The position numbers and the translations under genes are program-made. From Alteromonadaceae bacterium XY-R5 (GTDB lineage: Bacteria > Pseudomonadota > Gammaproteobacteria > Enterobacterales > Alteromonadaceae): 64,000 nt of DNA. The notes under the pieces were generated by a model that did not search any database, was not told where the DNA came from, and saw nothing but the letters and a program-made list of their open reading frames with translations. This document shows positions 35,807 through 44,770 of the stretch, in pieces (position 1 is the stretch's first letter; each line of letters starts with the position of its first letter). Location of the stretch: the NCBI GenBank assembly GCA_001660395.1, contig LXWE01000001.1:1386357-1450356 (forward strand). Direction: 5' to 3'.

Positions 35807-37348
35807 ATGCAGAACGATTCGCTAAAAACACAATTCTATTCAACGTCCATTAATGAGCTCCCTACTCTTCTGGACAGGTTACAACAGCAGTCGCTGATAT
35901 ATCCTTACGAGCTGACTTACCTGCAACGACAAGTCGATGTTTGGCAAAGTCTTTCCCCTCAGGAACCGCAGAAATTTCCTGCTGTTTATAAAGATATTAT
36001 TTTGCTCCCTCATGGCGATAAAATTGAATTAATCATTGATCGCTCCCAACATAAGCTTGATTACGTCACCCTGCTGCCCTCTCGCGTTACCTTATTTCAG
36101 CAATTAGACGATTGGTATAGAAACGACCCAGGCGCTAACGTCGCACTGTTTATTCTGGAGCTGGATAATTTCAGTAATGTAAATGATGTTGCCGGACATG
36201 CCACCGGGGATTTGATCCTGTTTGAAGTTGCTCGCCGTCTGGAGAAACTCGCGTTAGACAACAGTACAGTTGTGCGTTTACACGGAGATGAGTTTGGTGT
36301 GGCGGTAAAAGGCCTTGCTGATGTGAAAGCTATTTGGCAGCTCACTCGCGAATTGGAAGGGGTCTTTGCTCCTCCGTTTAAAGCTGCTCAAAACGAGTAT
36401 TACATTACGCCGTCTCAAGGTGTGTCGGTTTATCCCCATTTTGCTAAATCACCAAATGAATTAATTAAAACCGCCTACGTTGCCCTGAATCAGGCCAAGG
36501 ATGACCCTCTCGAGTCTGCCAAATTATATCAAAATACCTTTGACCAAAGCCTGAAAGACAGCGTTATTCTCGAAACTGAATTAAATGACGCACTGAAGAG
36601 CCGTCAGGGATTAGAAGTCTGGTACCAACCCAAACAACACTTATTAGATAATAGCGGAGCCGGGTTAGAAGCATTGGTGCGCTGGCGTCATCCCAAACTG
36701 GGTCTGGTATCTCCTGCAGCCTTTATCCCTCTGGCAGAAAAGACCGGACTGATATGTGAAATTACGAATTTTGTGCTCGAGCAAGTCTGCAAAGAGCTTC
36801 CCCAACTTCGGGCGATGGGTGCGGCTGGCAGGGTGTCGATCAATCTATCTGCTAAAGATTTTATTCGCAAAACCATCCTGCAGGATATCGATAACATTCT
36901 GGCCGGTCACCAAATATCCCCTCAGGAAATTGAACTGGAAATCACCGAAGGCGCTTTCATTGCTGACTTTGATAAATGTTATCGTCTGATTACAGCATTC
37001 CAGCAACGCGGATTCACCGTCTCAATCGACGACTTTGGTACCGGCTACAGTTCTCTGAGTTATCTGCGCAAGCTTCCAGTGAATGTGCTGAAAATTGATA
37101 TGAGTTTCGTACGTGAAATTGAGACATCAAATCAGGCCAGAGCCATGTATCAGGCCCTGATCGATATTGCCAAGGCGCTTAAATTAGAAGTTGTCGCCGA
37201 AGGCGTCGACAATGATGCACAGAAGATCACTTTAAAAGCCATCGGATGCGATAAAATACAGGGCTATCTGCTAAGTCCGCCGAAGCCAGTTTCTGAACTT
37301 GAGCCCATTTTGGCGGGATTACATTTACTCACCTCAAAAAAAGGATAA
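35807..37348 (+). CDS. Cytoplasmic c-di-GMP phosphodiesterase with degenerate GGDEF and EAL domains
   Basis: A 513-residue protein without membrane helices. The GGDEF domain (about 90-235) has H159-G-D-E-F163 in place of GGDEF, so diguanylate cyclase activity is doubtful; it may bind GTP as a sensor. The EAL domain (about 260-505) keeps E288-A-L, NLSAKDF, ELEITE, D408-D409 in DDFGTGYSS, LKIDMSFV and AEGVD, so c-di-GMP hydrolysis is likely. ATGs at 35786 and 35807 and GTG at 35771 are in frame; AGAGA sits 8 bases before 35807. A solute-binding-protein gene follows 86 bases downstream. Confidence 0.85.
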   Translation: MQNDSLKTQFYSTSINELPTLLDRLQQQSLIYPYELTYLQRQVDVWQSLSPQEPQKFPAVYKDIILLPHGDKIELIIDRSQHKLDYVTLLPSRVTLFQQLDDWYRNDPGANVALFILELDNFSNVNDVAGHATGDLILFEVARRLEKLALDNSTVVRLHGDEFGVAVKGLADVKAIWQLTRELEGVFAPPFKAAQNEYYITPSQGVSVYPHFAKSPNELIKTAYVALNQAKDDPLESAKLYQNTFDQSLKDSVILETELNDALKSRQGLEVWYQPKQHLLDNSGAGLEALVRWRHPKLGLVSPAAFIPLAEKTGLICEITNFVLEQVCKELPQLRAMGAAGRVSINLSAKDFIRKTILQDIDNILAGHQISPQEIELEITEGAFIADFDKCYRLITAFQQRGFTVSIDDFGTGYSSLSYLRKLPVNVLKIDMSFVREIETSNQARAMYQALIDIAKALKLEVVAEGVDNDAQKITLKAIGCDKIQGYLLSPPKPVSELEPILAGLHLLTSKKG

Positions 37349-37434
37349 TTTATCGCCCTAAAAAGCGTTACTGTCTTGCACATACCTCTCAATCATCTAG
37401 GCTAGGGGGTATCCCAGTCAGGAAGTATCCATTT

Positions 37435-38367
37435 TTGCGGTCTTTACATCCATTGCTAACTTACATCCAGCGCGCAGCCAAGAGCTTTGAGCGCCAACAG
37501 CTCCGCATTCTATGGCCATATGCGTTGGGGATTTGCCTACTCAGCCCGACCATTGTCTGCGCACAGGGACGAGAGATTACCTTTATCAGTAACCAGGCCA
37601 ATGATGATGATCCACAAAAGCAATATTTCATCAATATGCTGGCCCTGGCATTGGAAAAGCGCGGCAGCCAGTATCCCAGCGTTAACCTTCGTCCCCTTAA
37701 TTTGAGTATGAGCCAGTCACAGCAATTCGATGAACTGGAAAAAGGTGAGATTGACGTACTGTGGTCGATGACTTCAATAGAACGTGAAACCAAAGCAATG
37801 CCAGTTCGTATTCCTCTGCTAAAAGGCTTAATGGGATACCGGGTGTTCGTGATCCGCCCATCCGAACAGATGCTATTTACCCAACTGGATACCACCGCAG
37901 CATTAAAGCAACTAGTCGCTATTCAGGGCAATGACTGGCCTGATACACAAATTCTCGCCAGCAATGGTTTTCAGGTGAAAACGACTGAACATATTGATGA
38001 AATGATGCTTTTACTCCAGCAGGGAAAAGTGGATTATTTTCCTCGAAGTGTGATGGAAGCCTGGTCGGAATTACAGCGTGACGATGCCAAAGGCCTGGTG
38101 ATAGAACAAAAGCATTTACTTATTTATCCCACTGCCATTTATTTTTTCGTAAATCAAAACAATCAGGTATTAGCTCGACAACTTGAAATTGGTCTGCGTA
38201 ATGCCATTGATGATGGCAGTTTTGATCGTTTGTTTAGCAACAACCCGAATCACAGAGAAGTGTTTCAGCGCCTTAACATCGACACCCGAAAAATCCATGT
38301 ACTGGACAATCCGTTACTGCCTCCGGAAACGCCAATTAAAGATAAATCACTGTTTTTTGGCTATTAA
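37435..38367 (+). CDS. Periplasmic solute-binding-like protein
   Basis: A 310-residue exported protein of the amino-acid/SBP_bac_3-like group. After a long N-region a signal peptide ends VCAQ (about residue 44). Family features are weak: LALALEKRG, the helix ELEKGEIDVLWSMTS, and GKVDYFPRSVMEAW followed by YPTAIYFFVNQNNQ. There is no permease or ATPase nearby, so it is probably a sensor-type binding protein, perhaps feeding the EAL protein upstream (inference). The only start giving the full signal peptide is TTG 37435, behind AGGAAG. It converges with the liu operon, 8 bases from it. Confidence 0.65.
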   Translation: MRSLHPLLTYIQRAAKSFERQQLRILWPYALGICLLSPTIVCAQGREITFISNQANDDDPQKQYFINMLALALEKRGSQYPSVNLRPLNLSMSQSQQFDELEKGEIDVLWSMTSIERETKAMPVRIPLLKGLMGYRVFVIRPSEQMLFTQLDTTAALKQLVAIQGNDWPDTQILASNGFQVKTTEHIDEMMLLLQQGKVDYFPRSVMEAWSELQRDDAKGLVIEQKHLLIYPTAIYFFVNQNNQVLARQLEIGLRNAIDDGSFDRLFSNNPNHREVFQRLNIDTRKIHVLDNPLLPPETPIKDKSLFFGY

Positions 38368-38375
38368 CAGCGCAG

Positions 38376-39278
38376 CTACGACAACATCGCCTGTGCAACC
38401 TTAGACCCATTGGCACGCCCCAACGCTTTGCAGATAAACGCCCCAGCCTGGCATAGGCTCTCTAAATGAATGCCTGTCGCATAGCCCATACCTTCGAGCA
38501 TATACACCAAGTCTTCCGTCGCCACATTGCCTGATGCGCCATCGGCATACGGACAACCGCCCAGTCCGGCCACCGACGCATCGATACTGCGGATCCCTAA
38601 CTGCAATGCCTCGGCAATATTCACCAGCGCCTGGCCGTAGGTATCATGGAAATGCACGGCGAGTTTGTCTGCCGACACATAGCGTTGCAAATGCCCAAGC
38701 AACGCTGCTACCTGCGTCTGAGTTCCGACACCAATCGTATCGCCCAGTGATATTTCATAGCAGCCCAATTCAAGCAGTTTTTCAGTGACATAACGTACCT
38801 GTTCAGGGGTGACGAGGCCTTCATAAGGACAGCCAAACACACAGGACACATAGCCTCTTACTCTCATGCCATCTTGCCGGGCCCTGCTCATCACAGGTAT
38901 AAACCGCGCAATACTTTCATCGACAGAACATTGAATATTGTGTTGCGAAAAGCCTTCAGAGGCCGATGCAAACACCGCAATTTCCTTAATTCCACAATCA
39001 ATTGCACGCTCATAGCCTTTAAGATTAGGGACAAGGGCGGAATAGATGTCTTGCTGGCTGAGATCATGACGCAGTAACTGACGGATCACCTCGTCACTAT
39101 CTGCCATCTGCACAACGCGGGCCGGATTCACAAAACTACCTACTTCAATGTGTGTCAGGCCACTGGCTTGTAACTGTTGTACCAGACTGACTTTGGTCGC
39201 AACACTGAGTCGACCCGGCTCATTCTGTAAGCCATCTCTGGGACCCACTTCGGTGATTTTCACCTTTGGCTGACTCAT
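38376..39278 (-). CDS. liuE: Hydroxymethylglutaryl-CoA lyase
   Basis: Cleaves 3-hydroxy-3-methylglutaryl-CoA to acetyl-CoA and acetoacetate, the last step of leucine catabolism. The 300-residue protein has GPRDGLQNE (R14, D15), HFHDTYGQ metal histidines and the cysteine loop GGCPYADGASGN. It overlaps the liuD start by 4 bases (ATGA) and is last in the liu operon. Confidence 0.95.
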   Translation of the reverse strand: MSQPKVKITEVGPRDGLQNEPGRLSVATKVSLVQQLQASGLTHIEVGSFVNPARVVQMADSDEVIRQLLRHDLSQQDIYSALVPNLKGYERAIDCGIKEIAVFASASEGFSQHNIQCSVDESIARFIPVMSRARQDGMRVRGYVSCVFGCPYEGLVTPEQVRYVTEKLLELGCYEISLGDTIGVGTQTQVAALLGHLQRYVSADKLAVHFHDTYGQALVNIAEALQLGIRSIDASVAGLGGCPYADGASGNVATEDLVYMLEGMGYATGIHLESLCQAGAFICKALGRANGSKVAQAMLS

Positions 39279-41278
39279 GTATCTGGCTCCACTTCCACCA
39301 GCACTTTGCCCTGCTGTACCTGCATCCCCGTCTCCATCGATAGCGTTTTGACGACGCCGGCGTAAGGGCTTTTAATCGTGTGCTCCATCTTCATGGCTTC
39401 CATCACGACCAGTGCCTGCCCTTTTTCGACGCGATCCCCTACTTCTGCAAGGGTTGCGACAATGGTGCCACTCATAGGTGCCAGCATTGCCTGCTGTTCG
39501 TCAGCGATTGAGACTTTAGGCTGCAAAGACTCAGGCATAACAAGACATTCAAAGTTATCTGTCAGCAAGTAAATACCGCTATCGCAAGGCACAACCCTGA
39601 TGACGGGCAGCCCTTCTATAAACAACTGATAGCCCCCCTGACGGATTTCGAGCGTAGCGATGCCATGCCAGGTACAATTTGGCAAAGTCACAGTAAAACC
39701 TTGCGGATCACTTTCTAGTCTTGCATGAATCAGGCGGCCATCCATTCGCACACGTTGCTGCATTAACGCAGACTGATTCAAACGCATACCAAGAGGTTGT
39801 TGCCAGATTATCTCTCCCGTAAATGTCTGTTGCTGCCAAAGTTGATTCGCAATGACAGCAGCAACTTCAATAGACGCTGGCTCAAACAGTTGTTTCGCCC
39901 ATATCTGCTCGGAAAATTCAGCGATAAAGGCCGTTGAGAGATCTGCGTTAATAAAAGGACGGATTGCTATCAGCTTACGTAAAAATGTCAGATTCGTCGG
40001 AAGGCCTGAAATATGCGTCGCTGCCAACGCGAGCTGCAAGTGCTGACAGGCTTGTTCCCTGTTAGCCCCCCACACAATGAGTTTGGCAATCATCGGGTCA
40101 TAGTGGACGGTGACCTCGTCTCCCTCAACAACGCCGGTATCAACACGACAATATGGCAGATGCTCAGGAAAACGTAGCAAAGCTAATTTGCCTGCAGCAG
40201 GCAAAAACTCCTGCTCGGGTTGCTCAGCGTACAAACGCACTTCGAGTGCATGACCCTTTAGCTTTATCTCATGTTGCGAGAGCGGCAAAGCTGCACCGGC
40301 CGCAATCCGCAACTGCCATTCGACCAAATCTAATCCCGTCACACGCTCTGTCACCGGGTGCTCTACCTGTAAACGGGTGTTCATTTCCATAAAGTAGAAG
40401 CCCCCCTTGTCATCGAGCAAAAACTCCATGGTACCCGCACCGACATAACCAATCGAAAGCGCAGCTTTTACCGAAAGCTCCCCCATCTGCTGGCGAATAT
40501 CCTCACGAATGTTGACTGCAGGGGCTTCTTCAATCACCTTTTGATGACGACGCTGGATAGAGCAGTCTCTGTCGCCCAAATATACGCCATTGCCGTGCTG
40601 GTCACAGAATACCTGCACTTCGATATGACGAGGAGCGATCAAGCAGGCTTCCAGCAACACCTTGTCGTCTCCGAAACTGTTTCGGGCTTCATTTTTCGCT
40701 GATTGTAACGCTGCCAGAAAACTACCAATGTCATCAACCCGACGCATACCCTTGCCACCACCACCAGCACTGGCCTTGATCATCAGCGGAAACCCTATCG
40801 ATTCAGCCTGCTGATATAGATAGTGCTCCGATTGTTCGTCACCGTAATAGCCGGGAATTAACGGCAGGCCGGCTTTCCCCATTAACGCTTTGGCAGCAGA
40901 TTTGCTGCCCATTGTGTCGATAACGTCAGCGTTTGGGCCAATGAACGTCATTCCCGCCTGCTCACAGGCCTGACTGAAGCGCGCGTTTTCACTTAAAAAG
41001 CCATAGCCGGGGTGGATAGCATTGGCACGCGCTTGAATCGCCGCCTGGATCACCGCATCCATATTTAAGTAAGATTCCGTGGCACTGGCGCCTCCCAGGC
41101 ATACAGCTTCATCTGCCATTTGCACATGCCGACTGTGTTTGTCCGGCTGCGAATACACTGCAATGGTATAGATACCCAATCGCCTGGCGGTTTGAATGAC
41201 GCGACAGGCAATTTCGCCTCGGTTTGCTATCAATAAGCGTTCAAATGGCAACTCAGTGGTGAGATGATCATGTCTCAT
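39275..41278 (-). CDS. liuD: Methylcrotonyl-CoA carboxylase biotin-containing subunit
   Basis: Alpha subunit (biotin carboxylase plus biotin carrier) of 3-methylcrotonyl-CoA carboxylase, 667 residues. The biotin carboxylase N-terminus ERLLIANRGEIACRV, ATP-grasp motif GGGGKGMR and EMNTRLQVEHPVTE are clear, and the biotinylated lysine is K630 in MEAMKMEH. Start 41278 is preferred because TAGGAG is 7 bases upstream; an in-frame ATG at 41338 lies inside liuB. It follows liuB by 8 bases. Confidence 0.94.
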   Translation of the reverse strand: MRHDHLTTELPFERLLIANRGEIACRVIQTARRLGIYTIAVYSQPDKHSRHVQMADEAVCLGGASATESYLNMDAVIQAAIQARANAIHPGYGFLSENARFSQACEQAGMTFIGPNADVIDTMGSKSAAKALMGKAGLPLIPGYYGDEQSEHYLYQQAESIGFPLMIKASAGGGGKGMRRVDDIGSFLAALQSAKNEARNSFGDDKVLLEACLIAPRHIEVQVFCDQHGNGVYLGDRDCSIQRRHQKVIEEAPAVNIREDIRQQMGELSVKAALSIGYVGAGTMEFLLDDKGGFYFMEMNTRLQVEHPVTERVTGLDLVEWQLRIAAGAALPLSQHEIKLKGHALEVRLYAEQPEQEFLPAAGKLALLRFPEHLPYCRVDTGVVEGDEVTVHYDPMIAKLIVWGANREQACQHLQLALAATHISGLPTNLTFLRKLIAIRPFINADLSTAFIAEFSEQIWAKQLFEPASIEVAAVIANQLWQQQTFTGEIIWQQPLGMRLNQSALMQQRVRMDGRLIHARLESDPQGFTVTLPNCTWHGIATLEIRQGGYQLFIEGLPVIRVVPCDSGIYLLTDNFECLVMPESLQPKVSIADEQQAMLAPMSGTIVATLAEVGDRVEKGQALVVMEAMKMEHTIKSPYAGVVKTLSMETGMQVQQGKVLVEVEPDT

Positions 41279-41286
41279 AACAGCTC

Positions 41287-42894
41287 CTACATCCTGAAGA
41301 TGCCAAAATCGGTTTCGGTTACCGGCACAGTCAAACATGCCGCTAACGCCAGCGCTAATACATCGCGAGTTTGCAGAGGATCAATAATGCCGTCATCCCA
41401 CAATCTCGCCGAGGCAAAATACGGATGGCCCTTGCGCTCATATTCTTCCAGTACCGGCCGTTTAATCGTCTCAATCGCCTCTTCTGACAGGCTCTCACCT
41501 TTGCGGGCCAGCTGCTCCTGCTTGACCTGCACCAACACATTCGCCGCTTGCTCTCCACCCATCACACTGATTCGAGCATTTGGCCAACAAAACAGAAATC
41601 TCGGATCATACGCTCGACCACACATACCATAATTGCCAGCGCCAAATGAGCCACCAATGATCAGCGTCAGCTTGGGCACGTTGGCACAGGCTACCGCCGT
41701 GACAAGTTTGGCACCGTGTTTGGCTATGCCTTGATGCTCATAGTCTTTCCCCACCATAAACCCCGTGATGTTCTGCAAAAACAGGAGTGGGATTTTGCGC
41801 TGACAACAGAGCTGTATAAAGTGGGCGCCCTTTTGCGCCGATTCGCTGAACAGCACGCCATTATTGGCCAGAATCCCTACCGGCAAACCATCAATATGCG
41901 CAAAACCACACACCAGTGTTTGCCCATAAAGGGCTTTAAATTCATCAAACAGGGAATCATCAACCAAGCGTGCGATGATTTCGCGCACATCAAAATGCTG
42001 CTTACTGTCTTTGGGGATCAGGCCATATAAATCGCTGGTGGGATAACGTGGCGTTTTCACTGGTTTACGCTCAAGTGCCAGTTGCTGGGTAAGGTTTAGA
42101 TTAGCGATGCGCACCCGGGTCAGGGCCAGCGCATCTTCATCGTCTTCGGCCAGATAATCGGCCACACCTGATATCTGACAATGCACCTGGCCACCACCTA
42201 GCACTTCAGCACTGACCTCTTCACCCGTGGCAGCTTTCACCAGCGGCGGTCCGGCTAAAAAGATGGTGCCCTGCTCGCGCACTATGATCGCCTCATCCGC
42301 CATCGCTGGCACGTACGCACCACCTGCAGTGCAGGAGCCCATTACGCAGGCAATTTGGGAAATGCCAGCAGCAGACATTCGGGCCTGATTAAAGAAGATA
42401 CGGCCAAAATGCTCTTTGTCCGGAAACACGTCTTCCTGATATGGTAGATTCGCGCCGCCGGAGTCCACCAAATAAACACAAGGCAAGCGGTTTTGAGCAG
42501 CAATCGCCTGGGCGCGCAGATGCTTTTTCACCGTCAACGGATAATAAGTACCGCCCTTTACCGTGGCATCGTTGGCGACAATAACACACAGTATGCCAGC
42601 GATTTTACCTATCCCGGTGACAATACCCGCTGCGGGAACCGCTTCAGGATAAACATTAAAGGCAGCAAACTGGGACAACTCCAGAAAAGACGAACCTGAG
42701 TCGAGCAGCATATCAATGCGCTCGCGCACAAAAAGTTTGCCTCGCTGATGGTGGCGTTTTAGCGCCTGTTCGCCGCCACCCTGACATATACTGGCGACCT
42801 GTTCATGTAAATCAGATATTAGGGTGTGATAGTGATGCTGGTTGTCTATCGCTGCAGAGCTTTGGGGCTGATACTGGCTTTCAATCACGCGCAT
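41287..42894 (-). CDS. liuB: Methylcrotonyl-CoA carboxylase carboxyltransferase subunit
   Basis: Beta subunit of 3-methylcrotonyl-CoA carboxylase, 535 residues, transferring CO2 from biotin to methylcrotonyl-CoA. Two carboxyltransferase half-domains are evident: residues about 40-290 ([44 protein letters not shown]) and 300-530 ([37 protein letters not shown]). It sits between liuA and liuD with 9- and 8-base gaps. In many bacteria liuC (methylglutaconyl-CoA hydratase) is next; here it is missing. Confidence 0.95.
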   Translation of the reverse strand: MRVIESQYQPQSSAAIDNQHHYHTLISDLHEQVASICQGGGEQALKRHHQRGKLFVRERIDMLLDSGSSFLELSQFAAFNVYPEAVPAAGIVTGIGKIAGILCVIVANDATVKGGTYYPLTVKKHLRAQAIAAQNRLPCVYLVDSGGANLPYQEDVFPDKEHFGRIFFNQARMSAAGISQIACVMGSCTAGGAYVPAMADEAIIVREQGTIFLAGPPLVKAATGEEVSAEVLGGGQVHCQISGVADYLAEDDEDALALTRVRIANLNLTQQLALERKPVKTPRYPTSDLYGLIPKDSKQHFDVREIIARLVDDSLFDEFKALYGQTLVCGFAHIDGLPVGILANNGVLFSESAQKGAHFIQLCCQRKIPLLFLQNITGFMVGKDYEHQGIAKHGAKLVTAVACANVPKLTLIIGGSFGAGNYGMCGRAYDPRFLFCWPNARISVMGGEQAANVLVQVKQEQLARKGESLSEEAIETIKRPVLEEYERKGHPYFASARLWDDGIIDPLQTRDVLALALAACLTVPVTETDFGIFRM

Positions 42895-42903
42895 ATCCTG
42901 GCC

Positions 42904-44073
42904 TCAACTGGTTTGCTTAAATAATTCACGCCCGATCAGCATACGTCGTATTTCAGACGTACCTGCACCAATTTCATATAATTTGGCGTCGCGCAATAAT
43001 CGTCCGGCGGGAAATTCATTGGTATAACCATTGCCACCAAGAATCTGGATAGTTTGCAGCGCCATTTGCGTCGCTTTCTCGGCGCAATACAGAATGACCC
43101 CGGCAGCATCTTTACGATCCACCTGACCGCTATCACAGGCCTGAGCAACCGAATAAAGATATGCCCGGCAGGCATTGAACTCGGTATACATATCGGCCAG
43201 TTTGGCCTGGATCAGCTGAAATTCACCGATAGGCTGACCAAACTGTTTGCGTTCGTGTACATAAGGCAAGACTGTTTCCAGACAGGAGCGCATGATCCCA
43301 ACGGGTCCGGCTGCCAGCACGGTGCGCTCATAATCGAGGCCGCTCATCAATATACGTACGCCATCGCCTTCGCCAGCCACCCTATTTTTAACGGGCACTT
43401 TACAGTCAGTGAATACCAACTCACATGTATTGGAACCTCGCATTCCCAACTTATCCAGCTTTTGCTGACAGGAAAATCCTGCGAAAGCTTTCTCAATCAA
43501 AAATGCACTGATGCCTTTGGTTCCTGCACTGGGATCGGTTTTTGCGTAAACAAACAACACATCTGCATCGGGCCCATTAGTGATCCACATTTTAGTGCCA
43601 TTTAAATGATAAAAATCGCCTTTTCGCTCGGCCCTTAAAGCCATGCTAACCACATCAGAGCCCGCATTCGGCTCCGACATGGCCAAGGCGCCCACCCATT
43701 CGCCATTGCAAAGTTTGGGCAAATAGCGCGCTTTTTGATCGGCATTCGCATGTTTATCGATTTGATTAATACAAAGGTTGGAATGCGCGCCATATGACAA
43801 CCCCACGGAAGCGCTGGCGCGGGATATCTCTTCCATCGCAATAACATGCGCCAGATAGCCAAGACCACTGCCACCGTATTCTTCGCTGGCAGTAATCCCG
43901 AGTAAACCCAATGCACCTAATTCGGGCCAAAGTTGCCGGGGAAATCGGTTATCCTGATCGATAGACTGCGCCAACGGCGCAATTTGAGCTTGAGCAAAGG
44001 CACTGACGCTATCGCGTATCATGCCCAGCTCTTCGCTGGAAGAAAAACAAGGCTCGGGAAAAACCTTCGTCAT
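42904..44073 (-). CDS. liuA: Isovaleryl-CoA dehydrogenase
   Basis: FAD-dependent acyl-CoA dehydrogenase for isovaleryl-CoA, the first committed step after leucine transamination and decarboxylation. It has 389 residues with [26 protein letters not shown] and the C-terminal [19 protein letters not shown]. The catalytic glutamate is E249 in GLDYERTV, the position used by isovaleryl-CoA dehydrogenases. First enzyme gene after liuR, 44 bases downstream. Confidence 0.95.
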   Translation of the reverse strand: MTKVFPEPCFSSSEELGMIRDSVSAFAQAQIAPLAQSIDQDNRFPRQLWPELGALGLLGITASEEYGGSGLGYLAHVIAMEEISRASASVGLSYGAHSNLCINQIDKHANADQKARYLPKLCNGEWVGALAMSEPNAGSDVVSMALRAERKGDFYHLNGTKMWITNGPDADVLFVYAKTDPSAGTKGISAFLIEKAFAGFSCQQKLDKLGMRGSNTCELVFTDCKVPVKNRVAGEGDGVRILMSGLDYERTVLAAGPVGIMRSCLETVLPYVHERKQFGQPIGEFQLIQAKLADMYTEFNACRAYLYSVAQACDSGQVDRKDAAGVILYCAEKATQMALQTIQILGGNGYTNEFPAGRLLRDAKLYEIGAGTSEIRRMLIGRELFKQTS

Positions 44074-44117
44074 GGCTGTCTCCTTGCCCCGACGAAAGTG
44101 AAGATCCGGTCGGGGAA

Positions 44118-44495
44118 CTACTTCATGTTACGAAGTGCCTGCTGACACTTCTGCTCTGTGTCCGCCAGGTCCACCAGCATCATTTCAATATCCTCTAACT
44201 GGCCCTGTAAGGCCTGACGCTTTTCCTGGATCCTGCCAATTAAACGCTGAAGCTGTTCCGCACTGCCGGTAGCCGGGTCATACATTTCAATAATGTCGCG
44301 GCTTTCTTCGAGGCTAAAACCAAGGCGTTTTCCACGCAGGATCAACTGTAACTTAACGCGATCCTGTTCGGTGTAAACCCGGTTATTCCCCAGTCTTGCC
44401 GGCGTCAATAACCCCTTTTCTTCATAAAAACGAATTGTGCGGGTGGTAATATCAAACTTCGCCGCTAATTCGGAAATATTGTAGGTTTTTGACAT
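44118..44495 (-). CDS. liuR: MerR-family regulator LiuR
   Basis: A 125-residue MerR-type repressor of branched-chain amino-acid catabolism. The N-terminal helix-turn-helix and wing ([26 protein letters not shown] ... [12 protein letters not shown]) are followed by a coiled coil ([18 protein letters not shown]). ATG 44495 is chosen because GAGGA lies 9 bases upstream; ATG 44504 would directly abut that site. It heads the liu operon and should autoregulate through the operator at 44535-44550. Confidence 0.92.
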   Translation of the reverse strand: MSKTYNISELAAKFDITTRTIRFYEEKGLLTPARLGNNRVYTEQDRVKLQLILRGKRLGFSLEESRDIIEMYDPATGSAEQLQRLIGRIQEKRQALQGQLEDIEMMLVDLADTEQKCQQALRNMK

Positions 44496-44520
44496 CTGGA
44501 ACATTCCTCAATCTGAAATC

Positions 44521-44550
44521 AGAATAGTTTAACCTTTACGTAAACGTCAA
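44521..44550 (-). promoter_or_regulatory. liu promoter overlapping a LiuR operator
   Basis: Minus strand: -35 TTGACG (44550-44545), an 18-base spacer and -10 TATTCT (44526-44521). The operator TTGACGTTTACGTAAA (44550-44535) covers the -35 and matches the LiuR motif known in gammaproteobacteria as I remember it, consistent with repression. Confidence 0.7.
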
Positions 44551-44617
44551 CATAAAGATAACAAAAAATTAACACACTCAACCGGTATATCTACACAGAC
44601 AATGGATTATTATATGT

Positions 44618-44637
44618 AGGTATATTCATATATACCT
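44618..44637. repeat. Inverted repeat AGGTATAT-TCAT-ATATACCT
   Basis: Perfect 8-bp arms with a 4-base loop, between divergent liuR and the GGDEF/EAL gene at 44771. It could be an operator or a small hairpin; there is no T-tract for termination. Confidence 0.3.
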
Positions 44638-44770
44638 TACGAATTCTATACAACCCTTATTTTACTGGGGTTATAAAAAACACTCGTTTAAAATATTGCG
44701 CATAAAAGAGTGACTTCTATATTTATCAAACTCTTAACACAAATAACGATAATAAAAACGAGCCGAACTC

